64,000 nt of DNA, from contig CAWABB010000001.1 of the NCBI GenBank assembly GCA_963780165.1, forward strand, positions 2,046,001 to 2,110,000, given 5' to 3'. Position numbers and translations under genes: made by a program. This DNA is from CAWABB01 sp963780165 (lineage in GTDB: Bacteria; Bacteroidota; Ignavibacteria; UBA10030; UBA6906). Under the pieces are notes generated by a model that saw nothing but the letters and a program-made list of their open reading frames with translations, was not told the DNA's origin and did not search any database. Position 1 is the stretch's first letter. Every line of letters begins with the position of its first letter. Positions 16,088 through 23,673 of the stretch are shown one piece after another.

Positions 16088-17386
16088 ATGAATTCGAGAA
16101 ACACGCTGATCGCCGATATTGTCGGGCGGGAGATTCTGGATTCCCGCGGCAATCCCACCATTGAAGTCGACGTCGAACTCGAGAGCGGTATCATCGGACG
16201 GGCCGCCATTCCGAGCGGCGCGTCCACCGGAGAGCACGAAGCCGTTGAGCTTCGCGACGGCGACCCCAACCGCTACGGCGGGAAGGGGGTCTTGAACGCC
16301 GTCGAACACGTCAACAACACACTCGCCGGCGAGCTGACCGGCTTTGACGCGCTCGACCAGGTCGGGCTCGACATGATGATGATCCAGCTGGACGGCACCC
16401 CCACCAAGTCGCGGCTGGGCGCGAACGCAATCCTCGGGGTCTCGCTGGCCGTGGCGAAGGCTGCGGCGCAGGCGGTCGGGATGCCGCTCTACCGCTACAT
16501 CGGCGGTGTGAGCGCAAAGACCCTCCCGGTGCCGATGATGAACATCCTGAACGGCGGGCGGCATGCCGACAACAACGTGGACGTGCAGGAATTCATGATC
16601 GTTCCCGTGAAGGCCCCCTCATTTGCAGAGGCGCTGCGCATGGGGGCGGAGGTCTTTCACGCGCTGAAGGGCGTGCTGAAGAAGAAGGGGTACAACACGG
16701 CAGTCGGAGACGAAGGCGGATTCGCCCCGAGCCTGAAATCCAACGAGGAAGCCATCGAAGCGATTCTCGAGGCCATCCAGGTCGCCGGCTACCAACCCGG
16801 AAGCGATATCTATCTTGCAATCGATACGGCCGCGAGCGAGATGATGGACAAGGGAAAGTACCTCTTCTATAAGTCCGACAAGTCGACGAAGACGGCGGCC
16901 GAGATGGTGAAGTACTACGAGCACTGGGTCAGCAAGTACCCGATCATCTCCATCGAAGACGGAATGGCGGAGAACGACTGGGACGGGTGGAAGATGTTGA
17001 CGGACGCCCTTGGGAGGAAGATTCAGCTTGTGGGGGACGATGTGTTCGTGACGAACACCGAATTTCTCCGCCGCGGCATCGAAAGCGGCGTCGCCAACTC
17101 GATTCTCGTGAAGGTGAACCAGATCGGGTCGCTCACCGAAACCCTGAACGCCATGGCTATGGCGGTGAAGGCGGGGTACACGACTGTCATCAGCCACCGC
17201 TCCGGCGAGACCGAAGACTCGACGATTGCCGACATTGCCGTTGCGACGAACGCCGGCCAGATCAAGACGGGCTCGGCGAGCAGGACAGACCGCATCGCGA
17301 AGTACAACCAACTGCTGCGGATCGAAGAGGATCTGGGATCGAACGCGATCTATCCCGGCCTCTCCGCGTTCGCCAGAAAGAAATAG
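16088..17386 (+). CDS. eno: Enolase (phosphopyruvate hydratase)
   Basis: The 432-residue glycolytic enzyme interconverts 2-phosphoglycerate and PEP. Clear family blocks are GREILDSRGNPTIEVDV at the N terminus, SGASTGEHEAVELRD, the metal-binding SIEDGMAENDWDGW, the signature ILVKVNQIGSLTET and SHRSGETEDSTIADIAV. Length is standard. GGAG lies 5 nt before the ATG. It is followed after 13 bp by a phosphohexomutase, so carbon metabolism genes are grouped here; pyruvate kinase is in the same window but far away. Confidence 0.98.
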   Translation: MNSRNTLIADIVGREILDSRGNPTIEVDVELESGIIGRAAIPSGASTGEHEAVELRDGDPNRYGGKGVLNAVEHVNNTLAGELTGFDALDQVGLDMMMIQLDGTPTKSRLGANAILGVSLAVAKAAAQAVGMPLYRYIGGVSAKTLPVPMMNILNGGRHADNNVDVQEFMIVPVKAPSFAEALRMGAEVFHALKGVLKKKGYNTAVGDEGGFAPSLKSNEEAIEAILEAIQVAGYQPGSDIYLAIDTAASEMMDKGKYLFYKSDKSTKTAAEMVKYYEHWVSKYPIISIEDGMAENDWDGWKMLTDALGRKIQLVGDDVFVTNTEFLRRGIESGVANSILVKVNQIGSLTETLNAMAMAVKAGYTTVISHRSGETEDSTIADIAVATNAGQIKTGSASRTDRIAKYNQLLRIEEDLGSNAIYPGLSAFARKK

Positions 17387-17399
17387 AACCGGAGCGATC

Positions 17400-18806
17400 A
17401 TGGCACAGGTGATCAAGTTCGGCACGGACGGCTGGCGCGCGGTCATTGCCGACGACTTCACGTTCGACAACGTCCGCCGCGTGGCGCTGGCGACGGCGCG
17501 CCATTTCAAGGGGCACAAGAAGATCCGCAACGGCATTGTCGTTGGGTACGATGCGCGGTTCATGTCCCGCGAGTTCGCTGAGGTGACGGCGGAGGCGATC
17601 GCGAACCAGGGGATCCGCGTGCTTCTGGCAGACAGCATCGTGTCGACGCCGATGGTGTCGCTCATGACGAAGCAGGATAACGCGGCCGCAGGCATCGTCA
17701 TCACGGCCAGCCATAACCCCGCGAAATGGAACGGCTTCAAGATCAAGGGGGAATTCGGCGGACCGGCGCATCCCGAAATGGTCGCCAGGGTGGAGCGCGA
17801 GCTCGCGAAGGTCATGGCGCTGAAACGCCTGCCCGAAGGCGGCACCCCCTTCGGGAAGCTCGTGGGCAAGGGGAAGATCAGGCTGGTGAACATGCGGGAC
17901 CGGTACGTCGAGGATCTCCGGACGAAGGTGGACGTGGCCCGGATCCGTTCTTCCGGCGTGCGGATGCTCTTCGACGCCATGCACGGTTCCGGCATGGGGA
18001 TCATGGGGCAGTTCATTCCGGACGTAGTGGAGATGCGGGGCGACTTCAACCCGTCGTTCGAGGGATCGAACCCGGAACCCCTGGCGCACAATCTTGTGGA
18101 GCTGAGCAGGCGCGTGCCGGCCGAGGGGTTTGGCATAGGCATCGCGACCGATGGCGACGCGGACCGCGTTGGCGCGGTCGACGGCACGGGAGCGTTCGTG
18201 GATTCGCACCGGATCTTCTCCCTGCTGCTGAAGTATTTTGTCGAGCAGAAGGGCATGACGGGCGAAGTCGCGAAATCGTTCTCGGTGACAACCATGGTGG
18301 ATGAGCAGTGCCGCCGGTACGGCATTCCCATGCATGAGACGGCAGTGGGGTTCAAGCACCTTGCGCGGCTGATGACCGAGCGGGACATCCTGATCGCAGG
18401 AGAGGAGAGTGGCGGTCTTGGAGTGAAAGGCCATCTCCCGGAACGCGACGGGGTTCTGCTCGGCCTCCTGCTGTGCGAGATGATGGCAGTGCGCGGGAAG
18501 TCGCTTGCGGAGCTCGTCGAGGAGTTGTTCGCCGAGTTCGGGCGCCGCGTGTTCAAGCGCGTCGATCTCCATATCACGGAGAAGGAGAAGCAGGCGATCA
18601 TGCGCCGCGTTACGAAGGGGCTGAAGGAAATCGCCGGCCGTCCGGTCACCGGGCGCAAAGACACGGACGGCGTCAAGTATTTTGTCGATCACGGATGGGT
18701 GCTGGTTCGGGCCTCCGGAACCGAACCGCTCGTGCGCTTCTATGCGGAGGCGGAGAGCGAGGCGGCGGTTGATGCCATGCTGGGGGCTTTGACGGGGGCG
18801 CGCTGA
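17400..18806 (+). CDS. Phosphoglucomutase/phosphomannomutase family protein
   Basis: The 468-residue alpha-D-phosphohexomutase moves phosphate between C1 and C6 of hexoses. All four domain signatures are present: the phosphoserine loop TASHNPAKWNG, the magnesium loop DGDADRVG, the sugar-binding region GEESGGLG and the phosphate-binding RASGTEPLVRFY. The ATG at 17400 with GGAG before it is chosen; the frame opens further upstream inside enolase, but that part is not conserved. Whether it acts on glucose, mannose or glucosamine phosphate is not decided by the sequence. The GalT-like gene that follows 15 bp later suggests a sugar-nucleotide or storage role. Confidence 0.94.
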   Translation: MAQVIKFGTDGWRAVIADDFTFDNVRRVALATARHFKGHKKIRNGIVVGYDARFMSREFAEVTAEAIANQGIRVLLADSIVSTPMVSLMTKQDNAAAGIVITASHNPAKWNGFKIKGEFGGPAHPEMVARVERELAKVMALKRLPEGGTPFGKLVGKGKIRLVNMRDRYVEDLRTKVDVARIRSSGVRMLFDAMHGSGMGIMGQFIPDVVEMRGDFNPSFEGSNPEPLAHNLVELSRRVPAEGFGIGIATDGDADRVGAVDGTGAFVDSHRIFSLLLKYFVEQKGMTGEVAKSFSVTTMVDEQCRRYGIPMHETAVGFKHLARLMTERDILIAGEESGGLGVKGHLPERDGVLLGLLLCEMMAVRGKSLAELVEELFAEFGRRVFKRVDLHITEKEKQAIMRRVTKGLKEIAGRPVTGRKDTDGVKYFVDHGWVLVRASGTEPLVRFYAEAESEAAVDAMLGALTGAR

Positions 18807-18821
18807 CGCCGGAGGGCTGCC

Positions 18822-20138
18822 ATGCAGACGAAAGTCTTCTATACGATCATGCCGGACGGTACGGTGAAGCAGGTGAATCCCTTCACCGGGACCGAGGTAT
18901 GGGCGGTTGCAGGCAGGAGGAACAAGCCGCTGGCGAACACCGATGCCGCGGAGGCGAAACGGCTGGCAGTGCACACGCCGGAAGACTACTGCAGCTTCTG
19001 CGCGCCACGGTATTTTGAAGTGCCGCCGGAAAAATCGAGGCTGGTGCGGCGCGGAGAACGGTGGGAACGGCTCGACTTCGTGCCGCCCGACAGGTACTTC
19101 GACACCACGGCCGAGTTCCGGCGCGTCGGGAACATGTTCGAGATCGTGACGCTGGACTACTGGCGGAAGAACTACGCCTACAAGATGACCGCGGGGCGCC
19201 AGAAGTGGAAGGAAGACTACATCGCGAGCCCTGCCGGGCTGAAACACATCATAGGCATCGTGGAGTTCAGGCTCCGGCGGGAAGGGCGGACGGACGCGCA
19301 GATCGAGAAGATGCCGGTAGCGGAGAAGCTGGCCCTGGGGGATGCGTTCTTCGGCGGCAGCCACGAGCAGATTATCGCCAGGCGGCACTACCGGGAGGAT
19401 GCGCAGACCGAGGTGGACCTCCGCGCTTCAGGTGATCTCACGGGGGAAGAGCACTACTGGTACTTCCGGATGACGATCGACGCGCTGCGCGACATCGGCG
19501 TCGCCAACAGGTACGTCCGGTACGTGAGCGTGTACCAGAACTGGTTGAAGGCGGCGGGCGCTTCGTTCGATCATCTCCACAAGCAGCTTGTGGCCCTGGA
19601 CGAGTGGGGGGCGTCGATCCAGAACCAGATCAGGATGCTCCGCGACGATCCGAACGCCTTCAACGATCTGGCGGCGAATTTCGCGGCCCACCACAACCTG
19701 ATTTTCGCCGAGAACGACCACGCGATCGCCATGGTCGGGATCGGCCACCGCTATCCGACCCTGGAAATCTACTCCCGGTCGAACGCGGGCCGGCCGCACG
19801 AGCATGCGGAAGAGGAAATCCGGGGGATCAGCGACCTCGTGCACGCGGTCCACGCCGCCACCGGAAGCGATATCTCCGCGAACGAGGAGTGGTACTACAC
19901 GCCGGTCGACGCGGTGTACAAGATGCCGTGGCACGTGCTGATCAAGTGGAGGATCAACACGCCTGCAGGGTTCGAAGGTGGGACGAGCATCTTCATTATT
20001 CCGATGACGCCGATCGAGCTGCGGGACCGGATCGTGCCGCGCCTCTACAAGCTCCGCGAAGAGCGGAAGATCACCTGGCTCCGCATCGCCGAGGAGTGTC
20101 GCGTGGATCCCAATCCGCTGAAGTACTATCTGAAATAG
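18822..20138 (+). CDS. DUF4921 family protein, galactose-1-phosphate uridylyltransferase-like (HIT superfamily)
   Basis: The 438-residue protein has a paired-cysteine motif CSFC (57-60) and, in the second half, GASFDHLHKQ with H251-x-H253-x-Q255, the active-site pattern of GalT-type nucleotidyltransferases. A glutamate-rich segment (EHAEEEIRG) and WHVLIKWRINTPAGFEGG complete the DUF4921 pattern. GalT-type enzymes transfer or phosphorolyse nucleotidyl groups on sugar phosphates through a covalent His intermediate. The actual substrate is unknown. Its position directly after a phosphohexomutase suggests that it uses a hexose-1-phosphate made by that enzyme (inference). Length and both ends look complete. 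Confidence 0.8.
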   Translation: MQTKVFYTIMPDGTVKQVNPFTGTEVWAVAGRRNKPLANTDAAEAKRLAVHTPEDYCSFCAPRYFEVPPEKSRLVRRGERWERLDFVPPDRYFDTTAEFRRVGNMFEIVTLDYWRKNYAYKMTAGRQKWKEDYIASPAGLKHIIGIVEFRLRREGRTDAQIEKMPVAEKLALGDAFFGGSHEQIIARRHYREDAQTEVDLRASGDLTGEEHYWYFRMTIDALRDIGVANRYVRYVSVYQNWLKAAGASFDHLHKQLVALDEWGASIQNQIRMLRDDPNAFNDLAANFAAHHNLIFAENDHAIAMVGIGHRYPTLEIYSRSNAGRPHEHAEEEIRGISDLVHAVHAATGSDISANEEWYYTPVDAVYKMPWHVLIKWRINTPAGFEGGTSIFIIPMTPIELRDRIVPRLYKLREERKITWLRIAEECRVDPNPLKYYLK

Positions 20139-20198
20139 CGTCTCCGTCAGCCGCACCCGCCCGGTCCAACTCCGACGCCGGCGCGCCACGCTCACCGC

Positions 20199-22157
20199 AT
20201 GGTTTCCGCAAACGACATCACCCTCCGTTTTGCCGACCGCACGCTTCTGAACGAGGTCTCGTTCCGGATCGGCGCGCGGGACTGCATTGGACTTGTCGGT
20301 TCCAACGGCACCGGCAAATCGACCCTCCTGCGCATCCTGACCGGAACGGTTCAGCCGGACAGCGGCACACTCACGAAAGCCCGGTACGTTACCGTAGGGT
20401 ACCTCCCGCAGGAAGGCGTCACCGCTTCCGGCCGCACACTCATCGAGGAGGCCGAATCGGTGTTCGCCGACGTGGTGGAAGCACAGACGCGTCTCGAAGA
20501 GATCCAGCGGCGCATGGGGGAGGTGGATGCTGGGAGCGAGGAGGCCGGGGAACTGCTGGAGCTGTACGGCGAACTGCAGCACCACCTGGAGGTCTCCAAC
20601 GCCTTCACGATGCGGGCGGAGGCGGAAGCGGTGCTGGCCGGCCTCGGATTTTCGCAGCGCGACCTGACGCGCGCCGTCGAGGAGTTCAGCGGCGGCTGGC
20701 AGATGCGCATCGCGCTGGCGCGGCTCCTCCTGCAGGAGCCGTCACTCCTCCTGCTGGACGAACCCACCAACCACCTCGACCTCGATTCGCTCCAGTGGCT
20801 TGAGGAGTACATCAGAGGATACCGCGGCGCGCTGATCCTCGTGTCCCATGACCGCCGGTTCCTCGACACGCTTACCGAGCGAACGTTCGAGCTCAGCCTG
20901 GGCCGGCTGACGGAATACAAGGGGAACTTCTCGTTCTATGTGGAGCAGAAAGCCGAGCGGCTGGAGCAGCAGCGTTCGGCGTACCGGAACCAGCAGATGC
21001 AGATCAAACAGACCGAGCGGTTCATTGAGCGTTTCCGGTACAAGGCAACAAAGGCCAGGCAGGTGCAGAGCAGAATCAAGGCGCTCGACAAGCTCGAGCG
21101 CATCGAGCTGGAGGATACCGAACGCAGTCTCGATTTCGACTTCCCTCCGGCGCCGTCCGCAGGCGCAGTCGTGATGCGGCTGCAGGATATCCAGAAGCGG
21201 TACGGAGCGATCGAGGTGTTCGACGGGCTCGATCTGGAAATCGACCGGGGAGACAAGATCGCGCTGGTCGGCGTCAACGGGTCGGGGAAATCAACCCTTG
21301 CACGCATCATCGCGGGCGTCGAGGATGTGAGCGGCGGACGTCGGATGCCAGGTCATAACGTGGTGGTCTCGTACTTCGCGCAGCATCAGGCGGAGGAGTT
21401 GGATCCCCGCGCGGACGTGCTGCAGACACTGGACGCGGTCGCGACCGGCGATATGCGGCAGCGGCTCAGGACCCTGCTGGGATGCTTCCTCTTCAGCGGT
21501 GACGATGTATACAAGCGGGTTGGCGTTCTGTCCGGTGGCGAAAAGAGCAGGCTGGCGCTGGCGAAGATGCTGCTGGAGCCGGCCAATCTGCTGATCCTGG
21601 ACGAACCCACGAACCATCTCGACATGGTGTCCAAAGGCGTCCTCCAGGAGGCGCTCGAGCGGTTCGACGGCACGGCGGTCATTGTGTCACACGACCGGGA
21701 TTTCCTTGACCCGATCGTGACGAAGGTGGTCGCCCTGCGTCCGGGGCCCCCGCTGGTCTACCCCGGAACGATGAGCGAGTTCCTGGAAGCGCAGAAGAAT
21801 GCGGCATCGTCTGCGCCGGCAGGGCGAGCGGAACGTGGCGCACGCAGCGCAGGGAAGGAACGGAAGCGGCAGGAGGCCGAAGAGCGGCAGCAGCGGTACC
21901 GCCTCGTGAAACCGGTGCGGGAGTCGATCGAGAAGATCGAACAAGCGATCGATCGGAAGGAACAGCGCCTCCGCGAATGCGAGCACCTCCTGGAAGATCC
22001 CGAGCTCTACAGGGACGGCGAGCGGGCGCGGGAGACTACGGCGGAATACCAGACGCTGAAGAGAGACCTGGAAAACGACTATCACCGGTGGAACGACCTG
22101 ACGCGGGAACTGGAACGGCTGTCGGGCCACGGGGAAGATCGGGGCGGACAGACGTGA
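20199..22157 (+). CDS. ABC-F family ATPase (Uup/ABCF-like, ribosome-associated)
   Basis: The 652-residue soluble protein has two ABC modules and no membrane segments. Walker A motifs are GSNGTGKST and GVNGSGKST, signatures FSGGWQMR and LSGGEKSR, and both Walker B motifs end in LDEPTNHLD. The basic linker (ERFRYKATKARQVQSR) is the P-site tRNA interaction motif region of ABC-F factors. A C-terminal coiled coil of about 110 charged residues follows, as in Uup. Such proteins act on ribosomes, easing stalled elongation or influencing mobile-element excision. The stop overlaps the start of rlmD as GTGA, which fits a shared ribosome theme. Confidence 0.92.
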   Translation: MVSANDITLRFADRTLLNEVSFRIGARDCIGLVGSNGTGKSTLLRILTGTVQPDSGTLTKARYVTVGYLPQEGVTASGRTLIEEAESVFADVVEAQTRLEEIQRRMGEVDAGSEEAGELLELYGELQHHLEVSNAFTMRAEAEAVLAGLGFSQRDLTRAVEEFSGGWQMRIALARLLLQEPSLLLLDEPTNHLDLDSLQWLEEYIRGYRGALILVSHDRRFLDTLTERTFELSLGRLTEYKGNFSFYVEQKAERLEQQRSAYRNQQMQIKQTERFIERFRYKATKARQVQSRIKALDKLERIELEDTERSLDFDFPPAPSAGAVVMRLQDIQKRYGAIEVFDGLDLEIDRGDKIALVGVNGSGKSTLARIIAGVEDVSGGRRMPGHNVVVSYFAQHQAEELDPRADVLQTLDAVATGDMRQRLRTLLGCFLFSGDDVYKRVGVLSGGEKSRLALAKMLLEPANLLILDEPTNHLDMVSKGVLQEALERFDGTAVIVSHDRDFLDPIVTKVVALRPGPPLVYPGTMSEFLEAQKNAASSAPAGRAERGARSAGKERKRQEAEERQQRYRLVKPVRESIEKIEQAIDRKEQRLRECEHLLEDPELYRDGERARETTAEYQTLKRDLENDYHRWNDLTRELERLSGHGEDRGGQT

Positions 22158-23566
22158 AGCGCGGCGACGAACTGACGGTGGAGATCGAAAGCATCACGCC
22201 CGAGGGCGCAGGCATTGCGCGCGTTGAGGGCCTGGTAATGTTTGTGCGCGAAGGCGTGCGCGGAGACCGCCTGCGCGTGCAGGTGACGCGGGTGCGGAAG
22301 AATTTCGTGGAGGCGTCCATTCTGGAGGTGATGCGGCCGTCCACGTCACGCGTGACCCCGCGGTGTCGCTACTTTGGCGAGTGTGGTGGTTGCCGGCTGC
22401 AACATGTGGACTACGCCGCACAGGCGGAGTTCAAGCGGCGGCACGTCGTCGACGCGCTGGAACGTATCGGAGGCTTCCGGGGGATTGAGGTACGAGCGAC
22501 ACTGGCGGCGGCCTCGCCGTACCTGTATCGAAACAAGATGGAGTTTTCGTTTGGCGAACGCTGGCTGTCGCGGGAGGAGCTGGAGCGGGCTGACGTTCAG
22601 GCCGATCGGTTCGCGGTGGGGCTGCATATCCCGGTGCGATTCGACAAGGTGCTGGATATCGAGGAGTGCTGGCTGCAGTCCGAAGGAAGCGTGAGGATCG
22701 TGAATGAGGCGCGCATGTTTTGCCGCGAGCGATCGTTGCCGATCTACTCCACGCGCACGCATACGGGATACCTCCGGCATCTTGTGATCCGGCAAAGCGA
22801 GCGCACGGGGGATCTCATGGTCAACCTGGTGACGAGCGACGAGCGCCCGGCGGTACTGCAGGCGCTGACGGAGCGTCTTCGCGCAGCGGTGCCGTCGATC
22901 ACGACGGTCGTGAACAACATCACAACCAGAAAGGCGCAGGTCGCGGTGGGGGAGACGGAGAGCGTCTATTACGGCCCGGGGTACATCACCGAGGTGCTCG
23001 GCGCGCGGCGGTACCGCGTGTCCGCGAACTCGTTCTTTCAGACAAACACGGCCCAGGCGGAGCGGTTGTACGATGCCGCGCGCGACGCGGCGGGCCTGCG
23101 TCGGGAGGACATCGTGTACGATCTGTACTCGGGGACCGGCACCATCGCCCTCCATCTCGCTGACGCGGTGGAGCGCGTGGTGGGTGTGGAGGCGGTGGAG
23201 GCGGCTGTCGCTGACGCGCGCCGGAACGCGGAGTTCAACGGAGTGGGCAACTGTGAGTTTGTCGTCGGCGACCTGAAGGAGCGGCTCACGCGCGACACCG
23301 GCTGGATGAAAGGGCACCCGCTCCCGTCGGCTGTCATCCTGGACCCGCCGCGAGCGGGCTGCCATGAGGACGTGCTCAAGGCTGTGGCTCGCCTGCGGCC
23401 CGAGAGAATCGTCTATGTCAGCTGCAATCCCGCCACACAGGCCCGCGATGCCCAGATGCTCTGCTCCATCGCTCCGTATGCCCCCGGGCCTGCGCAGCCG
23501 GTGGACATGTTCCCGCAAACCGGGCACGTGGAGAATATCCTCCCTTTGCTCCTCATCCCGTCGTGA
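22154..23566 (+). CDS. rlmD: 23S rRNA (uracil-5-)-methyltransferase, RlmD/TrmA family
   Basis: The 470-residue SAM enzyme begins with a TRAM domain (ESITPEGAGIARVEG). A 4Fe-4S cluster set follows, CRYFGECGGC plus a later Cys in IEECWLQ. The methyltransferase core has DLYSGTGTIALHLA (SAM binding), DPPRAGC and the catalytic VYVSCNP. Iron-sulphur members of this family make m5U in 23S rRNA (RlmD, position 1939 in E. coli); the exact uridine here is inferred. The GTG start at 22154 overlaps the ABC-F stop by 4 bp (GTGA), indicating translational coupling. Confidence 0.9.
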   Translation: MKRGDELTVEIESITPEGAGIARVEGLVMFVREGVRGDRLRVQVTRVRKNFVEASILEVMRPSTSRVTPRCRYFGECGGCRLQHVDYAAQAEFKRRHVVDALERIGGFRGIEVRATLAAASPYLYRNKMEFSFGERWLSREELERADVQADRFAVGLHIPVRFDKVLDIEECWLQSEGSVRIVNEARMFCRERSLPIYSTRTHTGYLRHLVIRQSERTGDLMVNLVTSDERPAVLQALTERLRAAVPSITTVVNNITTRKAQVAVGETESVYYGPGYITEVLGARRYRVSANSFFQTNTAQAERLYDAARDAAGLRREDIVYDLYSGTGTIALHLADAVERVVGVEAVEAAVADARRNAEFNGVGNCEFVVGDLKERLTRDTGWMKGHPLPSAVILDPPRAGCHEDVLKAVARLRPERIVYVSCNPATQARDAQMLCSIAPYAPGPAQPVDMFPQTGHVENILPLLLIPS

Positions 23567-23603
23567 GCCCAATCACAGATTCGCAGATTTTCGCTGTCTA
23601 TCG

Positions 23604-23632
23604 TTGATTTTCTTCTAATCTTCCGATACTTT
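23604..23632 (+). promoter_or_regulatory. Predicted promoter of the DUF5916 gene
   Basis: TTGATT (23604-23609), 17 bp, TACTTT (23627-23632). It also fits the Bacteroidota -33/-7 pattern (TTG, 20 bp, TANNTT). The expected start is near 23640, giving a leader of about 35 nt. Confidence 0.65.
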
Positions 23633-23640
23633 CGGGCTAA

Positions 23641-23655
23641 CTCCCGAAACGGGAG
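23641..23655 (+). promoter_or_regulatory. Hairpin covering the Shine-Dalgarno region of the DUF5916 gene
   Basis: CTCCCG, AAA, CGGGAG form a perfect 6-bp stem with a 3-nt loop at the predicted 5' end of the mRNA. The right arm overlaps the GGGAGGAAG ribosome-binding sequence, so the hairpin could stabilise the 5' end or limit initiation. Confidence 0.45.
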
Positions 23656-23673
23656 GAAGAAAACCGCAACGAA

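Noticed and set aside
16619..19388. Minus-strand ORFs of 685 and 708 codons antisense to enolase, phosphohexomutase and DUF4921
   Set aside because: The sense genes are certain; the antisense products are Ser/Arg/His-rich and match no family.
20199..22157. Membrane ABC exporter ATPase
   Set aside because: Two ATPase modules in one chain without membrane segments, plus the ABC-F linker, indicate a ribosome-associated ABC-F factor instead.
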